Made by a program: the position numbers and the translations under genes. A stretch of 64,000 nt of DNA from Ptiloglossa arizonensis (lineage: Eukaryota; Arthropoda; Insecta; Hymenoptera; Colletidae): positions 2,170,001 to 2,234,000 of the forward strand of contig NW_027478389.1 of the NCBI RefSeq assembly GCF_051014685.1, in the 5' to 3' direction. The notes beneath the pieces were generated by a model that made no database searches, was not told the DNA's origin, and was given only the letters and a program-made list of their open reading frames with translations. Positions 9,536-22,435 of this stretch are shown here, piece by piece; the first letter of the stretch is position 1; each line of letters begins with the position of its first letter.

Positions 9536-11989
9536 TCAACCATCTATTAAGTCCAAACTCCGATATTTCGCTCACGGTTTGACGAACTCGAGAAATTCCT
9601 CTTGCATCTGAAAGTAGAAACTAGCTCGATTACAATGGTATGTGTACTTTTCCCCTAGGCCATTCCAGTTATACGTTTCTGGCAACAGAATTGCGAAAAT
9701 TTTGATGGTTTCTCAACCATTCCTTAACTTCAAACTCCCATATCTCGCGAACGGATAGACGAACTCGAGAAGTTCCTCTTGCATCTGAAAGTAGAAACTC
9801 GCCCGATTACAACGCTATTTGTATTTTTGCTCCAGGCCATAGTAGTTATTGGTTTCGAGTATCAGTCTTGCGAAATTTTGATGGTTTCTCAACCATTCCT
9901 TAACTTCAAACTCCCATATCTCGCGAACGGATAGACGAACTCGAGAAGTTCCTCTTGCATCTGAAAGTAGAAACTCGCCCGATTACAACGCTATTTGTAT
10001 TTTTGCCCCAGGCCATAGTAGTTATTGGTTTCGAGTATCAGTCTTGCGAAATTTTGATGGTTTCTCAACCATTCCTTAACTTCAAACTCCCATATCTCGC
10101 GAACGGATTGTCGAACTCGCGAAATGCCTGTTGCATCTGAAAGCAGAAACTCGCCCGATTACAACGGTATGTGCATTTTTGCCCTAGGCCATAGTAGTTA
10201 TTGGTTTCGAGTATCAGACTTCGGAAAATTTTGATGGTTTCTCAATCATCTCTTAACTCCAAACTCCGATATTTCGCGAACGGATTGACGAATCCGAAAA
10301 ATTTCTGTTGCATCTGAAAGTAGAAACTCGCCCGATTACAACGGCATGTGTATTTTTCAACTAAGCCCTTGTAGTTATTAGTTTCGAGTATCAGACTTGC
10401 GAAAATTTTGATGGTTTCTCAACCATTCCTTATCTTCAAACTCCCATATCTCGCGAACGGATTGACGAACTCGAGAAATTCCGGTTGCATCTGAAAGTAG
10501 GAACTCGCCCGATTACAACGGTATGTGTATTTTTGCCCTATGCCATAGTAGTTATTGGTTTCGAGTATCAGACTTGCGAAAATTTTGATGGTTTCTCAAA
10601 CATTCCTTAACTTCAAACTCCCATATCTCGCGAACGGATAGACGAACTCGAGAAGTTCCTCTTGCATCTGAAAGTAGAAACTCGCCCGATTACAACGCTA
10701 TTTGTATTTTTGCCCCAGGCCATAGTAGTTATTGGTTTCGAGTATCAGACTTGCGAAATTTTGATGGTTTCTCAACCATTCCTTAACTTCAAACTCCCAT
10801 ATCTCGCGAACGGATTGACGAACTCGAGAAATTCCTGTTGCTTCTGAAGGTAGAAACTCGTCCGATTACAATGGTATGTGTACTTTTCCGCTAGCCATTC
10901 CTGTTATTGATTTCGAGTATCAGGATTGCGAAAATTTTTATGGTTTCTCAACCATTCCTTAACTTCAAACTCCCATATCTCGCGAACGGATTGACGAACT
11001 CGAGAAATTCCGGTTGCATCTGAAAGTAGGAACTCGCCCGATTACAACGGTATGTGTATTTTTGCCCTATGCCATAGTAGTTATTGGTTTCGAGTATCAG
11101 ACTTGCGAAAATTTTGATGGTTTCTCAAACATTCCTTAACTTCAAACTCCCTTATCTCGCGAACGGATTAACGAACTCGAGAAATTCCGGTTGCATCTGA
11201 AAGCAGAAACTCGCCCGATTGCAACGGTATGTGTATTTTTGCCCTAGGCCATAGTTGATATTTGTTTCGAGTATCAGACTTGCGAAATTTTGATGGTTTC
11301 TCAACCACTCCTTAACTTCAAACTCCCTTATCTCGCGAACGGATAAACGAACTCGAGAAATTCCGGTTGCATCTGAAAGTAGAAACTCGCCCGATTACGA
11401 CGCTATTTGTATTTTTGCCCCAGGCCATAGTAGTTATAGGTTTCGAGTATCAGACTTGCGAAATTTTGATGGTTTCTCAACCATTCCTTAACTTCAAACT
11501 CCCATTTCTCGCGAACGGATTGACGAACTCGAGAAATTCCTGTTGCATCTGAAAGCAGAAACTCGCCCGATTACAATGGTGTGTGTATTTTTGCCATAGA
11601 CCATAGTAGTTTTTGGTTTCGAGTATCAGACTTGCGAAATTTTGATGGTGTCTCAACCATTCCTTAACTTCAAACTCCCATACCTCGCGAACGGATAGAC
11701 GAACTCGAGAAATTCCTCCTGCATCTGAAAGTAGAAACTCGCCCGATTACAATGGTGTGTGTACTTTTCCGCTATGCCATTCCAGTTATTGGTTTCGAGT
11801 ATCAGACTTGCGAAAATTTTGATGGTTTCTCAACCATCTATTAAGTCCAAACTCCGATATTTCGCTCACGGTTTGACGAATCCGAAAAATTTCTGTTGCA
11901 TCTGAAATTAGAAACTCGCCCGATTACAACGGTATGTGTATTTTCCCCCTAAGCCATTGTAGTTATTGGTTTCGAGTATCAGACTAGCG
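9536..11989 (+). repeat. Array segment, start of the 7240-bp duplicated block and mixed monomers
   Basis: Bases about 8545-10578 match 15785-17818 (offset 7240 bp). At 9536 a chimeric monomer begins as the divergent type (gctcacggtttgacga) and continues as main type (actcgagaaattcctc), with the ctagctcg marker after it; the same chimera lies near 16776. Bases about 11390-11990 match 23926-24526 (offset 12536 bp), including ccatttctcgcg, gtagtttttgg and gatggtgtctc. Confidence 0.75.
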
Positions 11990-14340
11990 AGAATTTTGAT
12001 TGTTTCTCAACCATTCCTTAGCATCAAACTCCCATATCTCGCGAACAGACTGACGAACTCGAGAAATTCCGGTTGCATCTGAAAATAGAAGCTCGCCCGA
12101 TTACAATGGTGTGTGTACTTTTCCCCTAGACCATTCCAGTTCTCAGTTTCGAGTATCAGACTTGCGAAAATTTTGATGGTTTCTCAACCATCTATTAAGT
12201 CCAAACTCCGATATTTCGCTCACGGTTTGACGAATCCGAAAAATTTCTGTTGCATCTGATATTAGAAACTCGCCCGATTACAACGGTATGTGTATTTTCT
12301 CCCTAAGCCATTGTAGTTATTGGTTTCGAGTATCAGACTAGCGAAAATTTTGATGGTTTCTCAACCATTCCTTAACTTCACGCTCCCATATCTCTCGAAC
12401 GGATTGACGAACTCGAGAAATTCCTCTTGCATCTGAAAGTAGAAACTAGCTCGATTACAATGGTATGTGTACTTTTCCCCTAGGCCATTCCAGTTATACG
12501 ATTCTGGCAACAGAATTGCGAAAATTTTGATGGTTTCTCAACCATTCCTTAACTTCAAACTCCCATATCTCGCGAACGGATAGACGAACTCGAGAAGTTC
12601 CTCTTGCATCTGAAAGTAGAAACTCGCCCGATTACAACGCTATTTGTATTTTTGCCCCAGGCCATAGTAGTTATTGGTTTCGAGTATCAGACTTGCGAAA
12701 TTTTGATGGTTGCTCAACCATTCCTTAACTTCAAACTCCCATATCTCGCGAACGGATTGTCGAACTCGCGAAATGCCTGTTGCATCTGAAAGCAGAAACT
12801 CGCCCGATTACAACGGTATGTGTATTTTTGCCCTAGGCCATAGTAGTTATTGGTTTCGAGTATCAGACTTGCGAAATTTTGATGGTTTCTCAAACATTCC
12901 TTAACTTCAAACTCCCATATCTCGCGAACGGATTAACGAACTCGAGAAATTCCGGTTGCATCTGAAAGTAGAAACTCGCCCGATTACAACCGTATGTGTA
13001 TTTTTGCCTTAGGCCATAGTAGTTATTGGTTTCGAGTATCAGACTTGCGAAATTTTGATGGTTTCTCAACAATTCCTTAACTTCAAACTCCCATATCTCG
13101 CGAACGGATTTACTAACTCGAGAAATTCCTGTTGCATCTGAAAGCAGAAACTCGCCCGATTGCAACGGTATGTGTATTTTTGCCCTAGGCCATAGTAGAT
13201 ATTTGTTTCGAGTATCAGACTTGCGAAATTTTGATGGTTTCTCAACCACTCCTTAACTTCAAACTCCCATATCTCGCGAACGGATTGACGAACTCGAAAA
13301 ACTCCGATTGCATCTGAAAGTAAAAACTCGCCCGATTACAATGGAGTGTGTACTTTTCCCCTAGGCCATTCCTGTTATTGGTTTCGAGTATCAGATTTGC
13401 CAAAATTTTGATGGTTTCTCAACCATCTCTTAACTCCAAACTCCGATATTTCGCGAACGGATTGACGAATCCGAAAAATTTCTGTTGCATCTGATAGTAG
13501 AAACCCGCCCGATTACAACGGCATGTGTATTTTTCACCTAAGCCATTGTAGTTATTGGTTTCGAGTATCAGACTTGCGAAATTTTGATGGTTTCTCAACC
13601 ATTCCTTAACTTCAAACTCCCATATCTCGCGAACGGATAAACGAACTCGAGAAATTCCAGTTGCATCTGAAAGTAGAAACTCGCCCGATTACAACGGTAT
13701 GTGTATTTTTGCCCTAGGCCATTGTAGTTATTGGTTTCGAGTATCAGACTTGCGAAATTTTGATGGTTTCTCAACCATTCCTTAACTTCAAACTCCCATA
13801 TCTCGCGAACGGATTGTCGAACTCGCGAAATGCCTGTTGCATCTGAAAGCAGAAACTCGCCCGATTACAACGGTATGTGCATTTTTGCCCTAGGCCATAG
13901 TAGTTATTGGTTTCGAGTATCAGACTTCGGAAAATTTTGATGGTTTCTCCACCATCTCTTAACTCCAAACTCCGATATTTCGCGAACGGATTGACGAATC
14001 CGAAAAATTTCTGTTGCATCTGAAAGTAGAAACTCGCCCGATTACAACGGCATGTGTATTTTTCAACTAAGCCCTTGTAGTTATTAGTTTCGAGTATCAG
14101 ACTTGCGAAAATTTTGATGGTTTCTCAACCATTCCTTATCTTCAAACTCCCATATCTCGCGAACGGAATGACGAACTCGAGAAATTCCTCTTGCATCTGA
14201 AAGTAGAAACTAGCTCGATTACAATGCTATGTGTACTTTTCCCCTAGGCCATTCCAGTTATACGTTTCTGGCATCAGAATTGCGAAAATTTTGATGGTTT
14301 CTCAACCGTACCTTAACTTCAAACTCCCATATCTCGCGAA
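11990..14340 (+). repeat. Two adjoining blocks copied at 19759-21043 and 21575-22639
   Basis: Bases about 11990-13274 match 19759-21043 (offset 7769 bp). At about 13275 the partner changes: 13276-14340 match 21575-22639 (offset 8299 bp, three monomers further). The two blocks are contiguous here and separated by three monomers there. That is the footprint of an in-register gain or loss of three monomers. Confidence 0.78.
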
Positions 14341-15784
14341 CGGATTGACGAACTCGAGAAATTCCTGTTGCATCTGAAAGTAGAAACTCGCCCGATTACC
14401 ACCGTATGTGTATTTTTGCCCCAGGCCGTAGTAGTTATTGGTTTCGAGTATCAGACTAGCGAGAATTTTGATGGATTCTCAACCATTCCTTAGCATCAAA
14501 CTCCCATATCTAGCGAAAGGACTGACGAACTCGAGAAATTCCGGTTGCATCTGAAAATAGAAGCTCGCCCGATTACAATGGTGTGTGAACTTTTCCCCTA
14601 GACCATTCCAGTTCTCAGTTTCGAGTATCAGACTTGCGAAAATTTTGATGGTTTCTCAACCATCTATTAAGTCCAAACTCCGATATTTCGCTCACGGTTT
14701 GACGAATCCGAAAAATTTCTGTTGCATCTGATATTAGAAACTCGCCCGATTACAACGGTATGTGTATTTTCTCCCTAAGCCATTGTAGTTATTGGTTTCG
14801 AGTATCAGACTAGCGAAAATTTTGATGGTTTCTCAACCATTCCTTAACTTCACACTCCCATATCTCGCGAACGGATTGACGAACTCGAGAAATTCCTCTT
14901 GCATCTGAAAGTAGAAACTAGCTCGATTACAATGGTATGTGTACTTTTCCCCTAGGCCATTCCAGTTATACGTTTCTGGCAACAGAATTGCGAAAATTTT
15001 GATGGTTTCTCAACCATTCCTTAACTTCAGACTCCCATATCTCGCGAACGGATAGACGAACTCGAGAAGTTCCTCTTGCATCTGAAAGTAGAAACTCGCC
15101 CGATTACAACGCTATTTGTATTTTTGCCCCAGGCCATAGTAGTTATTGGTTTCGAGTATCAGTCTTGCGAAATTTTGATGGTTTCTCAACCATTCCTTAA
15201 CTTCAAACTCCCATATCTCGCGAACGGATAGACGAACTCGAGAAGTTCCTCTTGCATCTGAAAGTAGAAACTCGCCCGATTACAACGCTATTTGTATTTT
15301 TGCCCCAGGCCATAGTAGTTATTGGTTTCGAGTATCAGTCTTGCGAAATTTTGATGGTTTCTCAACCATTCCTTAACTTCAAACTCCCATATCTCGCGAA
15401 CGGATTGTCGAACTCGCGAAATGCCTGTTGCATCTGAAAGCAGAAACTCGCCCGATTACAACGGTATGTGCATTTTTGCCCTAGGCCATAGTAGTTATTG
15501 GTTTCGAGTATCAGACTTCGGAAAATTTTGATGGTTTCTCAATCATCTCTTAACTCCAAACTCCGATATTTCGCGAACGGATTGACGAATCCGAAAAATT
15601 TCTGTTGCATCTGAAAGTAGAAACTCGCCCGATTACAACGGCATGTGTATTTTTCAACTAAGCCCTTGTAGTTATTAGTTTCGAGTATCACACTTGCGAA
15701 AATTTTGATGGTTTCTCAACCATTCCTTATCTTCAAACTCCCATATCTCGCGAACGGATTGACGAACTCGAGAAATTCCGGTTG
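14341..15784 (+). repeat. Second copy of the 5041-6360 block
   Basis: Matches 5041-6360 at an offset of 9360 bp through about 15720. It then switches to the cattccttatcttc monomer, which matches about 10424 (offset 5297 bp). The junction falls in the conserved ttttgatggtttctcaacc part of the monomer. Confidence 0.78.
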
Positions 15785-17818
15785 CATCTGAAAGTAGGAA
15801 CTCGCCCGATTACAACGGTATGTGTATTTTTGCCCTATGCCATAGTAGTTATTGGTTTCGAGTATCAGACTTGCGAAAATTTTGATGGTTTCTCAAACAT
15901 TCCTTAACTTCAAACTCCCATATCTCGCGAACGGATAGACGAACTCGAGAAGTTCCTCTTGCATCTGAAAGTAGAAACTCGCCCGATTACAACGCTATTT
16001 GTATTTTTGCCCCAGGCCATAGTAGTTATTGGTTTCGAGTATCAGACTTGCGAAATTTTGATGGTTTCTCAACCATTCCTTAACTTCAAACTCCCATATC
16101 TCGCGAACGGATTGACGAACTCGAGAAATTCCTGTTGCATCTGAAGGTAGAAACTCGTCCGATTACAATGGTATGTGTACTTTTCCGCTAGCCATTCCTG
16201 TTATTGATTTCGAGTATCAGGATTGCGAAAATTTTTATGGTTTCTCAACCATTCCTTAACTTCAAACTCCCATATCTCGCGAACGGATTGACGAACTCGA
16301 GAAATTCCGGTTGCATCTGAAAGTAGGAACTCGCCCGATTACAACGGTGTGTGTATTTTTGCCCTATGCCATAGTAGTTATTGGTTTCGAGTATCAGACT
16401 TGCGAAAATTTTGATGGTTTCTCAAACATTCCTTAACTTCAAACTCCCTTATCTCGCGAACGGATTAAGGAACTCGAGAAATTCCGGTTGCATCTGAAAG
16501 CAGAAACTCGCCCGATTGCAACGGTATGTGTATTTTTGCCCTAGGCCGTAGTAGTTATTGGTTTCGAGTATCAGACTAGCGAGAATTTTGATGGTTTCTC
16601 AACCATTCCTTAGCATCAAACTCCCATATCTAGCGAAAGGACTGACGAACTCGAGAAATTCCGGTTGCATCTGAAAATAGAAGCTCGCCCGATTACAATG
16701 GTGTGTGAACTTTTCCCCTAGACCGTTCCAGTTCTCAGTTTCGAGTATCAGACTTGCGAAAATTTTGATGGTTTCTCAACCATCTATTAAGTCCAAACTC
16801 CGATATTTCGCTCACGGTTTGACGAACTCGAGAAATTCCTCTTGCATCTGAAAGTAGAAACTAGCTCGATTACAATGGTATGTGTACTTTTCCCCTAGGC
16901 CATTCCAGTTATACGTTTCTGGCAACAGAATTGCGAAAATTTTGATGGTTTCTCAACCATTCCTTAACTTCAAACTCCCATATCTCGCGAACGGATAGAC
17001 GAACTCGAGAAGTTCCTCTTGCATCTGAAAGTAGAAACTCGCCCGATTACAACGCTATTTGTATTTTTGCCCCAGGCCATAGTAGTTATTGGTTTCGAGT
17101 ATCAGTCTTGCGAAATTTTGATGGTTTCTCAACCATTCCTTAACTTCAAACTCCCATATCTCGCGAACGGATAGACGAACTCGAGAAGTTCCTCTTGCAT
17201 CTGAAAGTAGAAACTCGCCCGATTACAACGCTATTTGTATTTTTGCCCCAGGCCATAGTAGTTATTGGTTTCGAGTATCAGTCTTGCGAAATTTTGATGG
17301 TTTCTCAACCATTCCTTAACTTCAAACTCCCATATCTCGCGAACGGATTGTCGAACTCGCGAAATGCCTGTTGCATCTGAAAGCAGAAACTCGCCCGATT
17401 ACAACGGTATGTGCATTTTTGCCCTAGGCCATAGTAGTTATTGGTTTCGAGTATCTGACTTCGGAAAATTTTGATGGTTTCTCAATCATCTCTTAACTCC
17501 AAACTCCGATATTTCGCGAACGGATTGACGAATCCGAAAAATTTCTGTTGCATCTGAAAGTAGAAACTCGCCCGATTACAACGGCATGTGTATTTTTCAA
17601 CTAAGCCCTTGTAGTTATTAGTTTCGAGTATCAGACTTGCGAAAATTTTGATGGTTTCTCAACCATTCCTTATCTTCAAACTCCCATATCTCGCGAACGG
17701 ATTGACGAACTCGAGAAATTCCGGTTGCATCTGAAAGTAGGAACTCGCCCGATTACAACGGTATGTGTATTTTTGCCCTATGCCATAGTAGTTATTGGTT
17801 TCGAGTATCAGACTTGCG
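15785..17818 (+). repeat. Second copy of the 8545-10578 block (offset 7240 bp)
   Basis: About 2 kb (11.5 monomers) reads almost base for base like 8545-10578. It includes ggattaagg, gaccgttccag, the chimeric divergent/main monomer near 16776, and the paired gaagttcctcttgc monomers. Differences are isolated, such as gtatctgacttcgg near 17453. The copies diverge at about 17818, where this one turns to a caacaattcc monomer. Confidence 0.82.
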
Positions 17819-18054
17819 AAATTTTGATGGTTTCTCAACAATTCCTTAACTTCAAACTCCCATATCTCGCGAACGGATTTACTAACTCGAGAAATTCCTG
17901 TTGCATCTGAAAGCAGAAACTCGCCCGATTGCAACGGTATGTGTATTTTTGCCCTAGGCCATAGTAGATATTTGTTTCGCGTATCAGACTTGCGAAATTT
18001 TGATGGTTTCTCAACCACTCCTTAACTTCAAACTCCCATATCTCGAGAACGGAT

Positions 18055-20702
18055 AAACGAACTCGAGAAATTCCGGTTGCATCTGAAAGTAGAAACTCGC
18101 CCGATTACAACCGTATGTGTATTTTTGCCTTAGGCCATAGTAGTTATTGGTTTCGAGTATCAGACTTGCGAAATTTTGATGGTTTCTCAACAATTCCTTA
18201 ACTTCAAACTCCCATATCTCGCGAACGGATTTACTAACTCGAGAAATTCCTGTTGCATCTGAAAGCAGAAACTCGCCCGATTGCAACGGTATGTGTATTT
18301 TTGCCCTAGGCCATAGTAGATATTTGTTTCGAGTATCAGACTTGCGAAATTTTGATGGTTTCTCAACCACTCCTTAACTTCAAACTCCCATATCTCGAGA
18401 ACGGATTGACGAATTCGAGAAATTCCTCTTGCATCTGAAAGTAGAAACTCGCCCGATTACAATGCTGTGTGCACTTTTCCGCTAGGCCATTCCAGTTATT
18501 GGTTTCGAGTATCAGACTTGCGAAAATTTTGATGGTTTCACAACCATCTCTTAAGTCCAAACTCCGATATTTCGCGAACGGTTTGACGAATCCGAAAAAT
18601 TTCTGTTGCATCTGAAATTCGAAACTCGCCCGATTACAACGGTATGTGTATTTTCGCCCTATGCCATTGTAGTTATTGGTTTCGAGTATCAGACTAGCGA
18701 GAATTTTGATGGTTTCTCAACCATTCCTTAACTTCACACTCCCATATCTCGCGAACGGATTGACGAACTCGAGATATTCCTGTTGCATCTGAAAGTAGAA
18801 ACTCGCCCGATTACAAAGCTACTTGTATTTTTGCCCCAGGTCATAGTAGTTATTGGTTTCGAGTATCAGACTTGCGAAATTTTGATGGTTTCTCAACCAT
18901 TCCTTAACTTCAAACTCCCATATCTCGCGAACGGATTGACGAACTCGAAAAACTCCGATTGCATCTGAAAGTAAAAACTCGCCCGATTACAATGGAGTGT
19001 GTACTTTTCCCCTAGGCCATTCCTGTTATTGGTTTCGAGTATCAGATTTGCCAAAATTTTTATGGTTTCTCAACCATCTCTTAACTCCAAACTCCGATAT
19101 TTCGCGAACGGATTGACGAATCCGAAAAATTTCTGTTGCATCTGATAGTAGAAACCCGCCCGATTACAACGGCATGTGTATTTTTCACCTAAGCCATTGT
19201 AGTTATTGGTTTCGAGTATCAGACTTGCGAAATTTTGATGGTTTCTCAACCATTCCTTAACTTCAAACTCCCATATCTCGCGAACGGATAAACGAACTCG
19301 AGAAATTCCGGTTGCATCTGAAAGTAGAAACTCGCCCGATTACAACGGTATGTGTATTTTTGCCCTAGGCCATTGTAGTTATTGGTTTCGAGTATCAGAC
19401 TTGCGAAATTTTTATGGTTTCTCAACCATTCCTTAACTTCAGACTCCCATATCTCGCGAACGGATTGTCGAACTCGCGAAATGCCTGTTGCATCTGAAAG
19501 CAGAAACTCGCCCGATTACAACGGTATGTGCATTTTTGCCCTAGGCCATAGTAGTTATTGGTTTCGAGTATCAGACTTCGGAAAATTTTGATGGTTTCTC
19601 AACCATCTCTTAACTCCAAACTCCGATATTTCGCGAACGGATTGACGAATCCGAAAAATTTCTGTTGCATCTGAAAGTAGAAACTCGCCCGATTACAACG
19701 GCATGTGTATTTTTCAACTAAGCCCTTGTAGTTATTAGTTTCGAGTATCAGACTTGCGAAAATTTTGATGGTTTCTCAACCATTCCTTAGCATCAAACTC
19801 CCATATCTCGCGAACGGACTGACGAACTCGAGAAATTCCGGTTGCATCTGAAAATAGAAGCTCGCCCGATTACAATGGTGTGTGTACTTTTCCCCTAGAC
19901 CATTCCAGTTCTCAGTTTCGAGTATCAGACTTGCGAAAATTTTGATGGTTTCTCAACCATCTATTAAGTCCAAACTCCGATATTTCGCTCACGGTTTGAC
20001 GAATCCGAAAAATTTCTGTTGCATCTGATATTAGAAACTCGCCCGATTACAACGGTATGTGTATTTTCTCCCTAAGCCATTGTAGTTATTGGTTTCGAGT
20101 ATCAGACTAGCGAAAATTTTGATGGTTTCTCAACCATTCCTTAACTTCACACTCCCATATCTCGCGAACGGATTGACGAACTCGAGAAATTCCTCTTGCA
20201 TCTGAAAGTAGAAACTAGCTCGATTACAATGGTATGTGTACTTTTCCCCTAGGCCATTCCAGTTATACGTTTCTGGCAACAGAATTGCGAAAATTTTGAT
20301 GGTTTCTCAACCATTCCTTAACTTCAAACTCCCATATCTCGCGAACGGATAGACGAACTCGAGAAGTTCCTCTTGCATCTGAAAGTAGAAACTCGCCCGA
20401 TTACAACGCTATTTGTATTTTTGCCCCAGGCCATAGTAGTTATTGGTTTCGAGTATCAGACTTGCGAAATTTTGATGGTTGCTCAACCATTCCTTAACTT
20501 CAAACTCCCATATCTCGCGAACGGATTGTCGAACTCGCGAAATGCCTGTTGCATCTGAAAGCAGAAACTCGCCCGATTACAACGGTATGTGTATTTTTGC
20601 CCTAGGCCATAGTAGTTATTGGTTTCGAGTATCAGACTTGCGAAATTTTGATGGTTTCTCAAACATTCCTTAACTTCAAACTCCCATATCTCGCGAACGG
20701 AT
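18055..20702 (+). repeat. First unit of a 15-mer higher-order repeat (2648 bp)
   Basis: Bases about 18055-19787 match 20703-22435 at a constant offset of 2648 bp (15 monomers). In order: acaaccgtatg, ggatttacta, ctcgagaacgg, gttttccgc-type, caaagctacttg, tcgaaaaactcc, gatagtagaaaccc, ggataaacg, ggattgtcgaactcgcg and gacttcgg monomers. The remainder of the unit (19788-20702) is the block shared with 11990-12940. Confidence 0.8.
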
Positions 20703-22435
20703 TAACGAACTCGAGAAATTCCGGTTGCATCTGAAAGTAGAAACTCGCCCGATTACAACCGTATGTGTATTTTTGCCTTAGGCCATAGTAGTTATTGGTT
20801 TCGAGTATCAGACTTGCGAAATTTTGATGGTTTCTCAACAATTCCTTAACTTCAAACTCCCATATCTCGCGAACGGATTTACTAACTCGAGAAATTCCTG
20901 TTGCATCTGAAAGCAGAAACTCGCCCGATTGCAACGGTATGTGTATTTTTGCCCTAGGCCATAGTAGATATTTGTTTCGAGTATCAGACTTGCGAAATTT
21001 TGATGGTTTCTCAACCACTCCTTAACTTCAAACTCCCATATCTCGAGAACGGATTGACGATTTCGAGAAATTCCTCTTGCATCTGAAAGTAGAAACTCGC
21101 CCGGTTACAATGGTGTGTGCACTTTTCCGCTAGGCCATTCCAGTTATTGGTTTCGAGTATCAGACTTGCGAAAATTTTGATGGTTTCACAACCATCTCTT
21201 AAGTCCAAACTCCGATATTTCGCGAACGGTTTGACGAATCCGAAAAATTTCTGTTGCATCTGAAATTCGAAACTCGCCCGATTACAACGGTATGTGTATT
21301 TTCGCCCTATGCCATTGTAGTTATTGGTTTCGAGTATCAGACTAGCGAGAATTTTGATGGTTTCTCAACCATTCCTTAACTTCACACTCCCATATCTCGC
21401 GAACGGATTGACGAACACGAGATATTCCTGTTGCATCTGAAAGTAGAAACTCGCCCGATTACAAAGCTACTTGTATTTTTGCCCCAGGTCATAGTAGTTA
21501 TTGGTTTCGAGTATCAGACTTGCGAAATTTTGATGGTTTCTCAACCATTCCTTAACTTCAAACTCCCATATCTCGCGAACGGATTGACGAACTCGAAAAA
21601 CTCCGATTGCATCTGAAAGTAAAAACTCGCCCGATTACAATGGAGTGTGTACTTTTCCCCTAGGCCATTCCTGTTATTGGTTTCGAGTATCAGATTTGCC
21701 AAAATTTTGATGGTTTCTCAACCATCTCTTAACTCCAAACTCCGATATTTCGCGAACGGATTGACGAATCCGAAAAATTTCTGTTGCATCTGATAGAAGA
21801 AACCCGCCCGATTACAACGGCATGTGTATTTTTCACCTAAGCCATTGTAGTTATTGGTTTCGAGTATCAGACTTGCGAAATTTTGATGGTTTCTCAACCA
21901 TTCCTTAACTTCAAACTCCCATATCTCGCGAACGGATAAACGAACTCGAGAAATTCCGGTTGCATCTGAAAGTAGAAACTCGCCCGATTACAACGGTATG
22001 TGTATTTTTGCCCTAGGCCATTGTAGTTATTGGTTTCGAGTATCAGACTTGCGAAATTTTGATGGTTTCTCAACCATTCCTTAACTTCAAACTCCCATAT
22101 CTCGCGAACGGATTGTCGAACTCGCGAAATGCCTGTTGCATCTGAAAGCAGAAACTCGCCCGATTACAACGGTATGTGCATTTTTGCCCTAGGCCATAGT
22201 AGTTATTGGTTTCGAGTATCAGACTTCGGAAAATTTTGATGGTTTCTCAACCATCTCTTAACTCCAAACTCCGATATTTCGCGAAAGGATTGACGAATCC
22301 GAAAAATTTCTGTTGCATCTGAAAGTAGAAACTCGCCCGATTACAACGGCATGTGTATTTTTCAACTAAGCCCTTGTAGTTATTAGTTTCGAGTATCAGA
22401 CTTGCGAAAATTTTGATGGTTTCTCAACCATTCCT
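20703..22435 (+). repeat. Second, incomplete unit of the 15-mer repeat
   Basis: Corresponds to 18055-19787. Private changes include acgatttcgag near 21060, ccggttacaatgg near 21102, gatagaagaaaccc near 21793 and gcgaaaggattg near 22283. It stops where the first unit reads cttagcatc and this one reads cttatcttc. Confidence 0.78.

Noticed and set aside
12890..13249. Minus-strand open frames of about 119 codons across two monomers (also near 1237, 17659, 18011, 20659, 29314, 31432, 33550, 37612, 40438 and 44325)
   Set aside because: They are copies of the same HOR dimer, start at a position fixed by the repeat, and their spread follows HOR duplication. No family resemblance or codon signature supports a protein.
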